Made by a program: the position numbers and the translations under genes | Notes under the pieces: generated by a model | The model's database searches: none | What the model saw: the letters and a program-made list of their open reading frames with translations, nothing else | Told to the model about the DNA's origin: nothing | Shown: one piece after another, positions 11,201-26,200 of the stretch | Numbering within the stretch: the first letter of the stretch is position 1 | How the letters are laid out: each line of letters begins with the position of its first letter | From: Amphimedon queenslandica | Lineage: Eukaryota > Porifera > Demospongiae > Haplosclerida > Niphatidae | Length of the DNA stretch: 64,000 nt | Assembly (NCBI RefSeq): GCF_000090795.2 | Contig: NW_003546242.1 | Span: forward strand, 299,286-363,285 | Reading direction: 5' to 3'

Positions 11201-14200
11201 CAATATAGCAAAGTCTAGATGAATCTTCTGTATTCTTCATTGCCGATCCTTCCAAGTGAATAATAGTTGTTATGTCTTTTACACAATGAATCTCACACTT
11301 GCTCAATGACAAAAGTTGAAGGCAAAACTGTGCATCTTTCTTTGGATGCTTCTGATGTTGGTGCCAGTACAAACGACCAATACCTCTAGTGAAATCATGT
11401 GAATGGATAGTGTCTTCAAGGATTTGAACTGCTTTACAATTAGTTTTATGCTTTTTGTTTTCAAAAAGTTCCTGATCACTACACTTGTTTAATCTATCAG
11501 TAGTGAAAGTGCTTAGTTTCTCAACAGCTAAATTGCTGAGAAGTTTAACTCTAAGACAAGATGGTGGTGCCATTTGCCCTCTGTCATCTGGAGGTGGAGG
11601 ATGTAGAAACTTATACTTTAACAATTGACTCGATTTTTTCAACCGACTAGCTACCCATGGAACATCATTATGTACCAGCTCTGTTGATGCTACCAGTTCC
11701 TGACCATCAGAAGGAAGATATATAACGACATCTTTAGAAAATATTGGCATCTCTTGAAGTAATCGCAAGTCTTTTACAAGTGCAATATAAGCAGACTGAC
11801 ACACCTTTTCAAACTGTTTGTCTTCAGTTAACTTTCCATGTTTTAGCTCATTTTTAATGGCTTTTAATATTGATATATATTGTGTTGGTTCAAGTTTCTT
11901 CTTTATTCCAAGAACATTTAATAACTTACTGTATCTCATAAGTTCAATTGGAGTTCCATAGCAAAAAGGATGAAAGTCTGATTTATTGGGAAGATCAATA
12001 ACAAGCTGGCTTGGTTTCACTAGTTGATATGTGAGTTGACTTGTTGTTAGTAACACACAAGAGACTTCTGTCAGCTCACGAATCATCTTTTCATCCAAAT
12101 TTGATTCCATGAAAGAGTAATGACTTTCAATTATTTCTTTTACCCTTCTAATTGCTCTTGTTGACTCAAGGGAGGGAATAAATACTTTTACAGTTGACAG
12201 AGCTTCAGACAGTGCTACTAAATTCTTGACGACTGCTTTCAAATTAATAGGCTCTCTAATGCTTAGCTTGTTATTTATTTTGAAATGAAAATTTTGAAGA
12301 AACTGACAAGATGCTGGTAAAACTTTTCTAACCAAACAAGTCTTATTTGCACTCCTGTAAAATACAGCTTCATGAAAACTAATGAAGTATTGGTGTTGAA
12401 CTGGTGATTCACCAGTAATAGTTTCAATGTGAGCTACTAACTTACAAGGTTCAGGGCAGTATATGAATTGGATTTTTGAAGCTTCAGCTAAAAAACGTGA
12501 AATTTCCTCTGGTAGTTCAATTTTATCTGAGCCTTCCTTTTCTTGATAACCAAAATAGAATGAATTGATGGAACTGATAATATTTTCTAATGATGCAATG
12601 AGAACAGTTGATTTGTCCATTATGCTATCTGGTGGTTTCGCTCTCTTGTTTATCTTCTCAATTTCTTTGCTAAATTTTCGTGCTTTATCTAGCCATACAC
12701 TTGTACTCACTTTTGATTGCAGTCCCAGCTCTCTCAAAAATGGTAACCATTCATCTGATCTCCATTTCATAGGTGGAAGCAATGACTCTTGGAAAACAAC
12801 ATTAAATTTTATGTTAGGGTCACAGAATTTTGACACTAACTGCCTTATTCCACCACTGCCATCTTGTTGCCTCATAAGTAGTGGGGTTTTCTTTAATGCA
12901 GCAATTACAGGTTGCCACTCTTTAATTTGTAATGTCAAAAAATGAGAAGAAGAATAAAAGTAACTACGTTTGATGAAGTCAAGGTGTACTTCCAGCTCAG
13001 ACTCGGTCAGATAGGAAAAATGAGGAATGAGGTAATTGAGATAAAATCCACATTCCCCACCAGCTTGTGCAGATTCATAGTCACCTTTAAAAATTTTTTT
13101 ATATAGAGTGTCAGCTTGACTGCTAGGATTTGCTAGTACTAGTTGATTGATTGTCTGTTGTATTGTTATAATACCTGCACTAGGAACTAGCAATGGTTTA
13201 ATGTGAAACTTCGCACTGCTCACTTTTATGTATGTTTTGTTGACTGTTTCAAATATTGGTAACTGTTTTAGAATAGCGATAATTTTATCACTGATTTCAT
13301 CTGCTTGTGACAATACAGATATGATATGAGTCACTTCCTCTTCATTAAAACTAACATTAAGATTTGGAGGACGTAGGTTTAAACATTGTATAATATCAGA
13401 GCAAGAAGATGAACTTGATATGTAAGAATTCACAAAATGTGGGGCAAGAGCTTGACCTACTTGACTAAAGTATATTGTCTCATAACCCAACTTTAACATT
13501 GCTGTTAAAACATGTGAATTGCTACCTACTCCTTGATTAAACAAACATTTTCCTAAAATAGGAGGATAATAGAATCCACTGGTGGCTGGTAGTATAGGCA
13601 TATGCTGGAACTGATCTATACTAACATATGAAGGAAATAAAAAGGAGTTCATGTGTATAAGGTAGTTCCAGAGATGTTTAACAAGTTGAACTTCATCATC
13701 AGATAGCTTCATTGGACTGCTGACTTTGCTTAAATTTATTGAGCTAGAAACATGATTTACAGGAAGAGGGACAATGACATTTCCAAATCTTCCATCTTGT
13801 AGCAATTTGGCCTCCATTGATGGACTCACAAACAATTCCTTCTGATGAGGAAGGAGGACAGAAAACTTAGACTCAAATAACTTCCCTGTAAAATTTAAAG
13901 TACCAGCTAGTGTCAGTAGCAGTGGGGCACCTTTCAAGCATTCATGTATCTCATCACTTCTACGATGTTGAGTACAAAAAGAAAGCAAACCTTGACATTT
14001 TTCTTTTAATGTATTTTCATATAATTTGCGATCAATAGTTTTAACATGATTAAGGACTTTGTTTGGTGTTAAAAGACCAGTTTTGATATAACCACTATTT
14101 ATTCTAACAAAGCTTCTAAAAAGATATGCAGGTGCTCGTGTTATTGGCAAGTCTAAGGATACAAACACTGGCTCAAGTTCTTTAGCACCTACCACAAGTT

Positions 14201-17200
14201 TGTTTTCATGACTAAAAGTACGATCAATACAAAACTGCCCGATATTCATATTTAACCATTTAATGTCTCCATTCTTTAAGCCACTTGCATCGAGTAGTAC
14301 AGGGCAATTTTCTTGTAGTAATTTGGAATAAAGTAACACGTTTAGGTTTAGAGGACTAGCTTCAGATGTCTGAAGTGAGCTTGAATCTGATATATTAGGA
14401 AAAAGGCTGTAAAACCATTTTATACTCTTTTCAGATCCATCTACTTCCTTTCGTGCTTCAAGGAGTAGATCAATATAAGCTGGCAATAACAAATGCTCAG
14501 CAATGCTGGAATTCCATTTCTCCAGTCCTGGTAGACTCTCTAAATGTCTCCTTGAATCATCAACAAGAAAATGGGCATTTAAATGAACAGGTAGACAGCT
14601 AGGTATATTCATAGGCAAGAAACAGAATAAACTGCCATTATTCAACAGTGATTCAGCATCCAAGGTAGTAGCTACTCCTCCAAATGGTTCTAGTCCTCTC
14701 TCTGATGCTCTAGTGCATATTTCAGAGAGTTCGTAAGAGGATTGATGAAATCCACTTCTTTTACTAATAAGCCATTTTGTGACTGTTTCCTGATCATCTT
14801 CCTTTGCTAAGTTCACTTGATGTGTAACCACAGTTTGAATCAGAGTACTACCAAACTTTAAGAAAGTTCCTTTGGGTTCATTTTTTACTGTTGCATTTGA
14901 TGAAAAATGATGAACACAATTACCGTCTGCTTTTATTTCAAACACTGAAATATTTTTGATATTATTAAGAAAAAGGAGCATATCTTTTGAAGCAGCTTTG
15001 AAATCATTTAACAGTTGAATGACTTGATGTACATCATGAGCTCTACCTTCCATCAACCACCTTGTATTGCTCATCGGAATAAAACCTAGTGGCTTGTCAC
15101 GTATTAATGGTAGACGAAACACAACAAATCCAGAGCTTTTGTCTTCAAAACAATCAGCCATTACTTTCATTTGCTCCATTTCATCAACTAAAAAAGGCTT
15201 AAATTGATCAGGGAATTGGTTCATGTGCCTTTGATTTACTTTCCATCTTCTTCCTGGATTTCCTTTCTTTTTATTACAGTACTTTTTCAATGGATCAAAC
15301 ACACACAAGTCTTTAGGATGACCATGAGAGTCAAATGATACAAATGTTGGGCAATCAGTTAAGTGATACGAGACATTAAATCCAATTCCAAATCGTCCAA
15401 TGGTATCAGCTGTGTCTCCTTTCCCTCCTCTTCCAAGTTTACATATTCCTTTAATATCTTCCTCCATAAATTGGCGGTTATTATAAATACACAGTGCTGG
15501 TACACGTTGCAATGATGCCCATTCCGTGCCTTCTGTCAATAGCTTCTCCTGTGGATGTTTGCTCCTGTGATCAAGTACAAACACTATTTCTGTTGCTTTA
15601 GCATCGTCAGCATTTTGTATGTACTCACGAAATATTGAAGTGTCAGCAGGGTATTTCTTGAGTATCCCATTTAATCGATCAACAAGGTCTTCACTTTGAC
15701 CAAAATCTGTGTCATCAAGGAAGTTTTCATCTTCTATGTGTTTCACAATGGTATCAAGAAGAGGACGAGCGCCAAGCCTTAAAGCAGTTTCTCTTGGAAT
15801 TTTAGGATAAATTGGACGGCCACCTATTAAGACAAAATCTTGATAATCTGATAATTGTGATATCCACTCAGAGTCAGAGTCAACAAATGGATCACAGGAT
15901 AGTTTAGAAACAGGGCAAAGTATGCCTTTATCATTTGGTAACAAAACTCTATTAACAGGGAAATCAGAAGACGATGGTGATAAAGAGTATAACCTCTCAG
16001 CAATTTGAATAGTGAGATGCAAGACATCTTCTTTAAGAGGAGTTTCAAAAAAATCCTCATTTATCTGTGCCAACAAGGAAAAAAGATATTCAATGCTTGG
16101 TCCTACCTGTACACCTAATATTACAAAAAGCTCTTTAAAGTGTACATTAGTATCAGAAAGTGGAACAACATAAGGAAGACATTCTTCTACATTCCAATCA
16201 CACACAACTTGCTTAGGGTAGAGTAGCTTTCCTTTTTGCCAGATGCACTTTTTGTTTTGGAGCCTCTCAATGGCAGTATCTTTAATACTTAGTGAACTCA
16301 GAGGTTTTTGAGCTATTTGAATAAAGTTATAAATTTTGAAAAATACTTTCTCTTTCTCAATATATTGAAGCGTAGATTCATCCAGTGATGGTAAATTTAA
16401 GTGTTGTATTAGCTCACACAAATGATCAAGTACTACGTTCAGTGTTGGTTCATTTTTATTAATACCAAGATAATTAACCATCTTATCAATTTCAATATTA
16501 CTATCAGAGGCTATTGGAATATTAACCAATGGAACTGAAGCAAATACAAGACAAGAATGTGCTGGTGAGTATAATTGTGAGGGAGGTAAAAAATTTTTTG
16601 TGTTACAGTTCCATGGAACAGAAGCACTATCTGGCTTAGGAACAGAAAGAAGAAATGGAATATCTTTTAAAACATTGATTCTTTCTTCTCTTTTTTTCAG
16701 TTCTGTTTCTTTCTGACTGTACATGTATCTATGTTGAATATCACGATTCTCGACATAATGAATGTAGAATAACAATGACATCATCCTTCCTTCAGCTGCT
16801 TGCTTATCAAGAATCGAGACAGTACGGGCTCTTTCTGCTAGCATATCAAGTGGCAGTTCTTGTGAAATCATTCCAAGCATATTCAGTATATCTGATACCT
16901 TATGAAACTTCTTATCAGGAAAAAAACCTTCAGTCTCATCATACAATTGAGCCATAGGTTTACATGAAGTGTCTATAAGATCACATGGTTTTGCTAATCT
17001 GCTCAAGCTGGACACAGATATGCAAGCAGTATCTTTTAGTGGTGAAATAGCCCAAGAGTACTTTTTATTAAAGTACATGTGTTGCTCTTCTTTAATTTTT
17101 TGAAGAACAAACATGATTTGGTTTGTTCTAATAGGCTCACTAATACTGTTAATATTTGGTAAAAAAACAGTTGTAAAGAACCATTGATAGCTTAAAATAT

Positions 17201-20200
17201 GATTATTGCTGGCCAGCATTGTTGTGAGAGATTTGACAACATGAGGAGGACACTCAATCAGAGGGTATCCTTCAGACTTGATCAAAGTCATTGCTTCACT
17301 TTCAATCTCTTTAGGCAATCTAGCATCATTAATAAACAAATAAGATTCCCTTGGAGTAACCCATAAGCCACCATTTGCAGTAGACCACATCAGCTTCTCT
17401 TTACTATTAATCAGTACATTCATTGCTGCTGTACTAAAAACTCCTGATAACCAGTTACGCCTGTCATCACTAGAGGAATAGTCACCAGGCCACAAGGAAT
17501 AATATTGTTTCAGGGTCTCACTGCTAAGAGTTTTAAGCTGTTTAGCTAGTTTTGCTAGTGCTGATTCAAGAGCAAATGGTAACACAGCTGTAATGAGTCC
17601 TTCATTCCATTGAAACTCTAAGCTTTGTGTGGCTTCCTTCAATCCCCGACGGTCTTTACCAATATCAAAAAACCCATTAATGTGAAAAGGTACATAACTT
17701 TTGAGTGGAAGTGGAAGGAAACAGAAAAGGCTACCATTGTCCTTAAGTTTAAGAGGACAACAGGAATCAGGTGAAATTGGTATGGCCAGTTCAGCTAATG
17801 GGAGTAGACCAGGTTTAGAGTTTGGAAGAGCAGTTTTAGCAAGAGCCGTTGCTACTAATAATTGTGATTTTGAACTGCCTGAATCATCTTGAAAATTAAT
17901 AGTAACTAGTGAACAGAGAGGGTTAGTAACATAATGTGGATCTCTTATTATTTGGAGCCTTGCACTATGTTCCTTGGATTCTTTCTCAATTTTAAATTGA
18001 AGTTTCATTTCTGATGGGCTTTTGGCAGTCTTAGGTATTACATAAAATTCTAGTGACTGCACATTTTTGAGAAAAAGTAGAATATTATTGGCTTCACGTC
18101 TCAATTCCTTTATGAGACTATCAATATGATATTCATCATAATGATCATTACATATTTCACTCTTAGGAAATGAGTCCATTCTCATTGGGAATCTAAACAG
18201 AGTTCCATCAAAACCCTCACCAGTCAATTCAAATATGTGGCAGCCAAAAAGACCATCAAACGGGACAAACTGATCCTTGTATACAGTGAGGTCTTCCCTA
18301 TTCTCCACTAGGTTTATCCTCATGCCTGGTTCATTATGAGTGACTCTATCTCCAAGGTACTTAGTGTGAGGATCAAATATAGTTATTGAGTGACGACTAA
18401 CAAAGCTAGGGACATCAGTGAGAGAATAGCAGGCACAAAAACCGACTCCAAAACGTCCTGTCTTCATGGGATCCTTCATTTTAGACTCAGCAGCTAACTC
18501 ACATATATTTTTAAAATCTTGATCAGAGAATGTCGCATTATTATAAGCAATCAAAGCTGGTCCTTGCCACTGGCTCATTTCTTCAGCAATAACTGATTCC
18601 GTTCCATGATGTCTCCAGTCTATGAGTAGTTTCACTTTACTAGCTCCAGCATCATCTGCATTCTGTATTAGCTCTTTAAAAACATCAATATTGCCACTAT
18701 AGTCACGAACTATACCGCCAATGCGTCTTGTGACTCTCTCAGATTGACCTGCTTTAGTGTAAGTTAGTTCTAATCCCATTGATGGTGCTACCTTTTTACT
18801 AAGCGGTTCTACACCAAAATATTTTGCTGCTACTGGTGGAATTTTCTCATGTACAAACTTATATTTACTTATTCCAGCTCCTACACGCTTCCTGATCCAC
18901 TCTCTGTCATCATACGTACAATCTTTGGCTGGCAGGATCAGGCAGTCTGTAGTTGGTAGATAAACATTACCAGAGAAACTCTTAGACTTGAGATATAAAA
19001 TAATGTTAATGACCATTTCAAGGTATTTCTCATCCAGTTGTGAGAAAGTTGAAGCTATTCTATGCAGGACACCTGCAATTTCATCTATTGCAGGAGACTC
19101 TTGTATGCCTCCAGATTTAATGAAAAGATTCCTATATAAGGCATACTGTGGATTCTGCATGAGACTATGAATGAAAGGACTGAGTGAAATGATTGAGTGC
19201 CATACAAAAAAAATGGAATCCACGAAAGTATATAGCCCTCCCTCATTCTGCCACCATATCCATTTAGCTGGTAAATCATGCTTTGATATACTACTACTAT
19301 GATTATTAAGGTAATTGTATATGCTGCATACACATGACGTAATGCTTGTAACCTCTTCAGAGGTAGAAAGTGGGAGTTTAACAGAAGAAACAAGAATATT
19401 AAGCTGTGCAATGACATCATTAATAGTTACAGACATTGTAAAAGGTCTTATTGAGTTCATATTTTGTTTGAAATACGCAGAGCTTAATATTGGAGCCACA
19501 GCTCCAATAAGATATGGATTAGCATCATACATGTGAACATTACATGGTGCTTCAAACAGATCTCTCTTCTTTCTAGCTCCAAACCATTGAAGACAGCGTG
19601 GATATTGATCAGGTTGTAGTACTTGCACTGCTAAAAAGGGAACTGTTGATAATTCTGCCATTATCTTATGAGAAAGTCCAGCTGGTACTGACGTTATCAC
19701 TTCAATTAGAAAACAGCTTCTATCAATAGCAACGGACTGGTTTGATATTCTTCTAACTGCACTTGCTCTCTCTTTCATCAAAGATGTTAGTTTGTAAGCG
19801 TCTTTTACCAGCTTCTTCCATGTAACAAGGCCAGTTTGTTGTAACTTTTCAGAAACACCTTTATCATAATAATTTTGATGCGGAAAAAATGGCTCCAATT
19901 GTGCTTCAAAAATTTTTGTGAATTGCTCATCACTGATATCGTAAAGTTCTCCTGGACACTTTAAAACCTTCATATCAGCTTGTGTACGAACAAACGCTAT
20001 GTTACTTAATGCACCATAGCTTCTGACATGATTAAGAATGAAAAGAAAGAGCTCATCACCATTGCACCAGCGATGAGGACTGTTCCTACACTGCTGCAAT
20101 GCAAATGGCATAACGCATTTAATAAGTATATCATCTAGTCCTAGCACAGAGCAACCTAGTTTTTGTAATAATACGCATACATCATAATCAGCATTGTTAA

Positions 20201-23200
20201 AGAAATTTGGAGGATAATGGAGGTCATCTTTAAAATCAATGCGTGGATGAGGCAAAATGTATCCTTGATTGACGCTGACTAATTGTCTAGGATTCGCTCC
20301 AACTCCTGCTTCAAATATTGGGAGCTTCTTTATCAAATCAGCAAATGAAATACCACGAGATTTGTAAAAGTTTACGATTGAAGAGCGAAGAAGAACTTTA
20401 TCATTTTCGGTCAAAAGTGACGAAGTAGCTTGAACACCAATCTTTCCAATATATTGGAGGACAGTTTGTATGTTGATTTTAAATATGTACTTCTTAATTT
20501 CTTGATGAGTGAAAACAAACTGATTGTGCTTGACAACAGTGGCTCTCATTTTCAGAAGAAGATCAGCTAATTGAATCTCATCATCATCTGCCTCTTTATT
20601 GAAGAAAAATGATCCAGTACTGCTCTTAGGTAAACATAACAAAGAAATGTTATTGAAATGCTTATTAAGCTTAATGGTTGGTATTAATGGCAGACCCTCA
20701 AGCTCTGATAATGATGCGCAATTCCTGTTGAGCCAATTCCAAACATGAGTAATCCATTCTTGAGGAGGATGATTATTTTGACCTGGTGTCCATTGTACAG
20801 GACTTGAGCTCTTGTGTAGCTTAGGGTACCAGGAAAGAATACTCAATGGCAATAGATGAGATATTATAGCATCAGGTGTGAAAGGGCTAAGTTGAAGGTT
20901 TCTTCTCTTAGCTAAACTATGTAACTTGGAAAAAATTGATCTTCTTAGGCCTTGATGCACCAAAGAGCCCTCAATGTTAGGAAGAAATTCCAAAGCTTCA
21001 TTTTGATCAACCAAGTACAGGCGTTCACTTTCGGATCTTATTGTCTCTTTGAAATAAACTGTTTTAAACTTCCTTTCATAAACTGGCAAAAGACTTAATC
21101 CAACTAATTCAGTGCAGTTGCTGTTATCAATATCATAAAGAATACACTCCAGCACATCCTGAACTTTCTCTTTATCATTGAGGCCTAGAGACCCCTGAGA
21201 AAGTTGTTTCAGAAAATATCTAATCAAAGCTGGACTCAAAACTTTATGGTTAAGTATGTCCCTGAGACCACATTCAGTTAATGTCTCTCGTATTTCTGTT
21301 GGCAAACTAACAATTGGAACATTTACTCTCACTAACAGCTCGATGACCGTTTTTGGTATGGGAAAAGTGGGAGCTGCAGGAAGATAAAATGCATCCTGGA
21401 GTTTAACCCATATGCCTCCTTCAGCTGCTGTCCAGAGAATAGGAAGACCAGCAACTCCATCTAGTGTAGGTGCAACCAAGTCCCTCCAGATATGGTGAAA
21501 TTTAACTTTAGAAAATAGAGGCCATGCAGCATATGGATCAGTAATGTCGCTATTCTCAGACTCTACTAATGGAAGAGGAGTGTTAGCGTATCTTAGTAAT
21601 GAAGATCTAAGAGCGAGTAGGATTGAGTAGAGTGGAGCAATGTGAGACTTCAGTAGAGCTTCATTCCATAATGCCTTGGCACTCTTATTATCAGCAGCAG
21701 GCCACTCTATAGTGCGCCTGTTATCACTGACAGAGAAATATCCATGAATATTAACAGGGAGATTAGTGGTTCCAGGAAGAGGGAGAAAACAAAAGACCTG
21801 GCCATCAAGATGTCCCCTAGCACTATCACACCACGGAAGAGAGAGAGGGCTATGAAGTATTCCTTTCTTCAGTTCTGTAATACAAGCAACTATATCACTT
21901 GTAGTACAATTCCTCAATGACAGATTAATATTGGTCTGGTGTGGTAAAGGAGCTGCTACACCTACCCATGGAATGTTATTCTGATCTTTACTCATTGCGA
22001 TAATCTTCTTATCACTTGATCCAATCATATTAATTACTAGCCAATGATACCATGAGAGTGGCTCATAATGTGACATCCTCTGGTCTTGAGTCTGGATACT
22101 CATAGAGTAAACTCTGAGTGAGCAAGAGAGAGAGGTACGCTCAGCGAGTTTAAGCAGGGCTTGTCTTTCACGCTCTATTGCAGATACTTGCGATTGATCA
22201 ATGGATACTTTATAAATAAGCTTATCATTATCATACAAGCTAATCTCTTGAACATACTTAAGGAAGAGCATTATAACTGGAGCCTCGTTAATGAAAGAAT
22301 TATAAAGAAATCCTTTGACTCTATCAGGGGAATACTCACCTTGAACTATTTCAGACTGTGAGTTAGTCTTACGGAGAGGAAATCGAAAAAGTGTTGCATT
22401 GTAGGATGTTGTTAAAGGAGTAAGACCAAATACACCATCAAAGCATGCGGCGTGGCCAGAATGAGAAAGGAAGTGTGCTAATTCTGGTTCATAGTCTTCT
22501 TTAACAAACCGTTTGTGAGGATCGAGAATGGCTACAGTATCAGTACTGATAACCATTGGAAGATCTAAAAAGAACACCAATGTCACGTAAAATTGAGATA
22601 CAAACATGTACATGTAATTTCAAATACTTAATTTCTGTGATACATGTAAAAGTACAGTACACCCTCAAATTTAATGTACATGTATTGTGATTATTAGAAT
22701 CGTTTATTTGAATGAGATAATTTGTTAGCATGCATAAGCACATGTGCAGAAAAGACACCACGTGATGCTAACACATTGTGGTAAAATCATAAAAGAGTTA
22801 AAATGGCACTCAAGCCCCCAAAAAGCATAGTAAAAAATACAGATGCCATAAAGTTGGTTAAAAAGGCACCTCATATACAATAACATAGGAGAAGTAGGGC
22901 ACCAGACGAGCAACTATTTCCAACATTAAGAAATGAAGTGAAGCTCATTCAGTTCATGACTAATATGGGACAAGTAAAATCAGATAAAGCTAAAGAAATT
23001 AAAATAGGGGTACATGAAAAGTCTGATGCCACATTGTATATCTACATGTAGTTTTGGCAGCAAAAAGAGAGGAACACACTAGTCAGAGGCCCATTGCTTC
23101 ATAAGAAGGCCATTAGGCCAGAGTAATGTTAAATCAGCTGTACCCTGACTAAACCAAGCCTTTCAATATCAGAAGCTATGCCATTATAATACAATGGAAT

Positions 23201-26200
23201 GGCTGCAAAAAGAGTCACTTCTCTATAACAGATAACAATGACTTATTATTGTACCATTGATGATTGATCTATCATAAATTAACATTAAGTAATGTTAAAC
23301 AAGTACATAGTATTCCATTAAAAATGGCTAGGAGAAATCATTCTATTTTCTTATTTTTATGATACATGTGCTGTACATTTTACATGTTCTTAAACATACA
23401 TGTACATTACACGTACATTGATCTGTAAAAGACCTTTAATAACTACATGTATATGGCAAGCTAAATGTTTTGTACAAATTGCCTGGAATTTTTGCTTTGA
23501 AAATAACTGACAAGATAGAAGTTATGCTGAAGCCTTAATTTGGTTTCATGATTCATACTGTCGTACAATAGATGCAATCTATGGCATTCTCATGTAATAG
23601 TGCAACCTACATGTACATACATGGTATTCTTATTTATTTCTGCTGATCATTGTACATACCACAGGTACATACACATAGTAAGGTTACTTCTAGATATATG
23701 TACATGTACATGTATATTGCACTATCTACATGATAATGTATACATGTACAACATATCCTCAAATAAAAGCTGGGTACAAATAAATGCCGGGTTGGCAATA
23801 AAATGGAACTATAAATACACAAATCTAGCCTTCACTAAGTGTAGATGCCTTGTAGATACTTCCTTAAGCTTTCTAATGTCACTTGTGTGAGGGTACCCGG
23901 TTCAAATCCCACTGTTGACATAAGTTTCATTTTATTTTTAAATTTTTCTCGAGGTCCAAAAGTCATTTTAAGAAATAGATGCCTGGGTTTTCATTTAAGG
24001 AAATATGGTACATATTATAAAAGTAAATTATGATGCGGAGAAAGTCTAGTTTGAATATTTTGTGCTTTGAGCATAATTCAAAGCATCATTCAAGCTATGA
24101 GCTATCATACATGTTCAAGCAGTTTTTGATTTCCTATCCAAATTCGTGACTTGCATGAACTTCAGTCACCAAAATTTTTTAGACTTTAAAGAGTATGCAA
24201 TATTGCATTTGAACTGGATTATCATTATTTACATTAAAAGTGTGATGCTGAGTCATTCAAGTTTGATGCTGATTGAATTTATGATGCTATAGCATTACCT
24301 CTTTGTAAACATTCTGATATGTACATGCATGAACGGCTGAAGTGGAAAATTTGAATACTTTTAGCTAGATATTGTGCTTTTTAGTTTTAAGAAATAATAA
24401 ACTTAAAATATTACTACCTGTGGTAAAAACATACATGCATATAAAAGTCATATCCGATTGCTTGTATATTATTTCATTAAATATGAAGTGACAATATGTA
24501 CTTGACCTGTTGACCTTGTTGTTGAAGCTGATAACATAAGTGGACAGGCCAAAAGTCAATTTAAAAAATAGGAAATATATACTCATTCTACAAGTCAAAA
24601 TCTGCAGTAATAACACAACAAAAATAATATTCATAGCCTATTGGGCAAATCCAGAAAAATTATGCTTCAATTTTTGCCTATTTTGTTTTCAGGCACTACC
24701 CCAAATTCTATCCTATTTTGCTTTAAAATAAATGCAATTATGCTCATTATTATGCTTTATAAATATCAATTATAATTACATGAACATGCATCTGTTATAA
24801 TTGTAATATTGTCACTAAAATGCCAGAATCTGAAAAGTTTTCAGTGACTTTAAATTACTGCAAAATAGAACAACCTAAGTCGTTGGACTCACCATGCTTG
24901 GGTACTAAGCAGTTGGGTTGTTGTTCTAGTACTTGTACCACCTACCATATTGAATTTAAATTGTGTGTTCAGGGGCATACAGACAGAAATTTGGGCCCAT
25001 TATGTTCCCACTATGTCAGCATAATAACTTGCCCTATTATGCTCCAAATTATGGCAGCATAATTTGCCTGGCTCTAGCAAAGCACACTGTGATAATGTGA
25101 GTCTGACCGACCGTAGGATGACCGTCTAACTATTATTAAAGCTAAATAACCTATAATCTTCATTGAAAGCGGGTGTGGCCACCATACAGCATGTCTGTGT
25201 TTGTCTTTAGCAAACAGTCTGTAAGATAAGACTAAACTGCTATCCAAAAAGTTCTCTAGCAGCAAGAAAGGTCATACAACACAAGAATAACGTTGCATGA
25301 GGGGCTAAGCACCTTAAATGTTTTACAATCTTCTAGTAGTTAAACAAATGTACAGTGGGACCTGCTTAATCCGGTCACCCTTGGGCCAGTTTTAAATGGC
25401 CTGATTATGCAGGTGGCTGCATTACAGGTCCGCCTCTGTAATACAGCCATTGACCATTCTGTAATGGAATGGCCTGTTTATACAGGTCAAGAAAGTTAAT
25501 TGAATTGATTGATACATCATAAATTAATTTATTATTAAACTGAATAGAATAATAAACTCAACAATAATTAATAAAGGGTGTGGTTTCCGGTTGGCCGGAG
25601 TAGCAAGGTTCTATCAGATCACAGGGGACTTGGACAAGTGGCCGCTTTACGCATTATACAGGGACGCATTAGACAAGTCAATAGCTTAGCCTTTTGTACA
25701 GATCTCGATTGGGATTTTGGCTTATGGCTGTAATAGAGAGGTGGCCTTACTACTCAGGTGACTGTTAGCACAGATTCCACTGTACATGTATATAAGTGCA
25801 CATGTACATGTATTAGTGTATACTGTACATGTAACCCTGATATTATTATATGTACATTATGATAAAAAATGATATCTTTTTCATATACATGTAAATGTAG
25901 TTCTTACATGTACATACAATACAAGCTACATGTACATAAGGAAGGTCTATTAAAAGCTTGTTACAATTTTTGTCTGCTACATGCTAATTCAAAACATGGG
26001 GCTTTTAGTTTTTGCGTATCTGAAAATTAGAAGAAAAGCAATTGTAGTAATACTTTTATTATGCAGCTATAAGTTTAGGAAGATATATCATCATTTAATC
26101 TGTAATGGCAAGAGTTCATGGTAATGGCAATAGATTCAAATCACATAAATATTAACTATGCCTGGTGCTAAAGGCTCTGCAATGTGTACAGTACATTATG

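Noticed and set aside
22565-22613. Start of the giant sacsin frame at 22613 (MYMFVSQF)
   Set aside because: The acceptor ttctttttag at 22565 joins in phase to the upstream exon ending FHIT, completing the conserved ITDLP motif.
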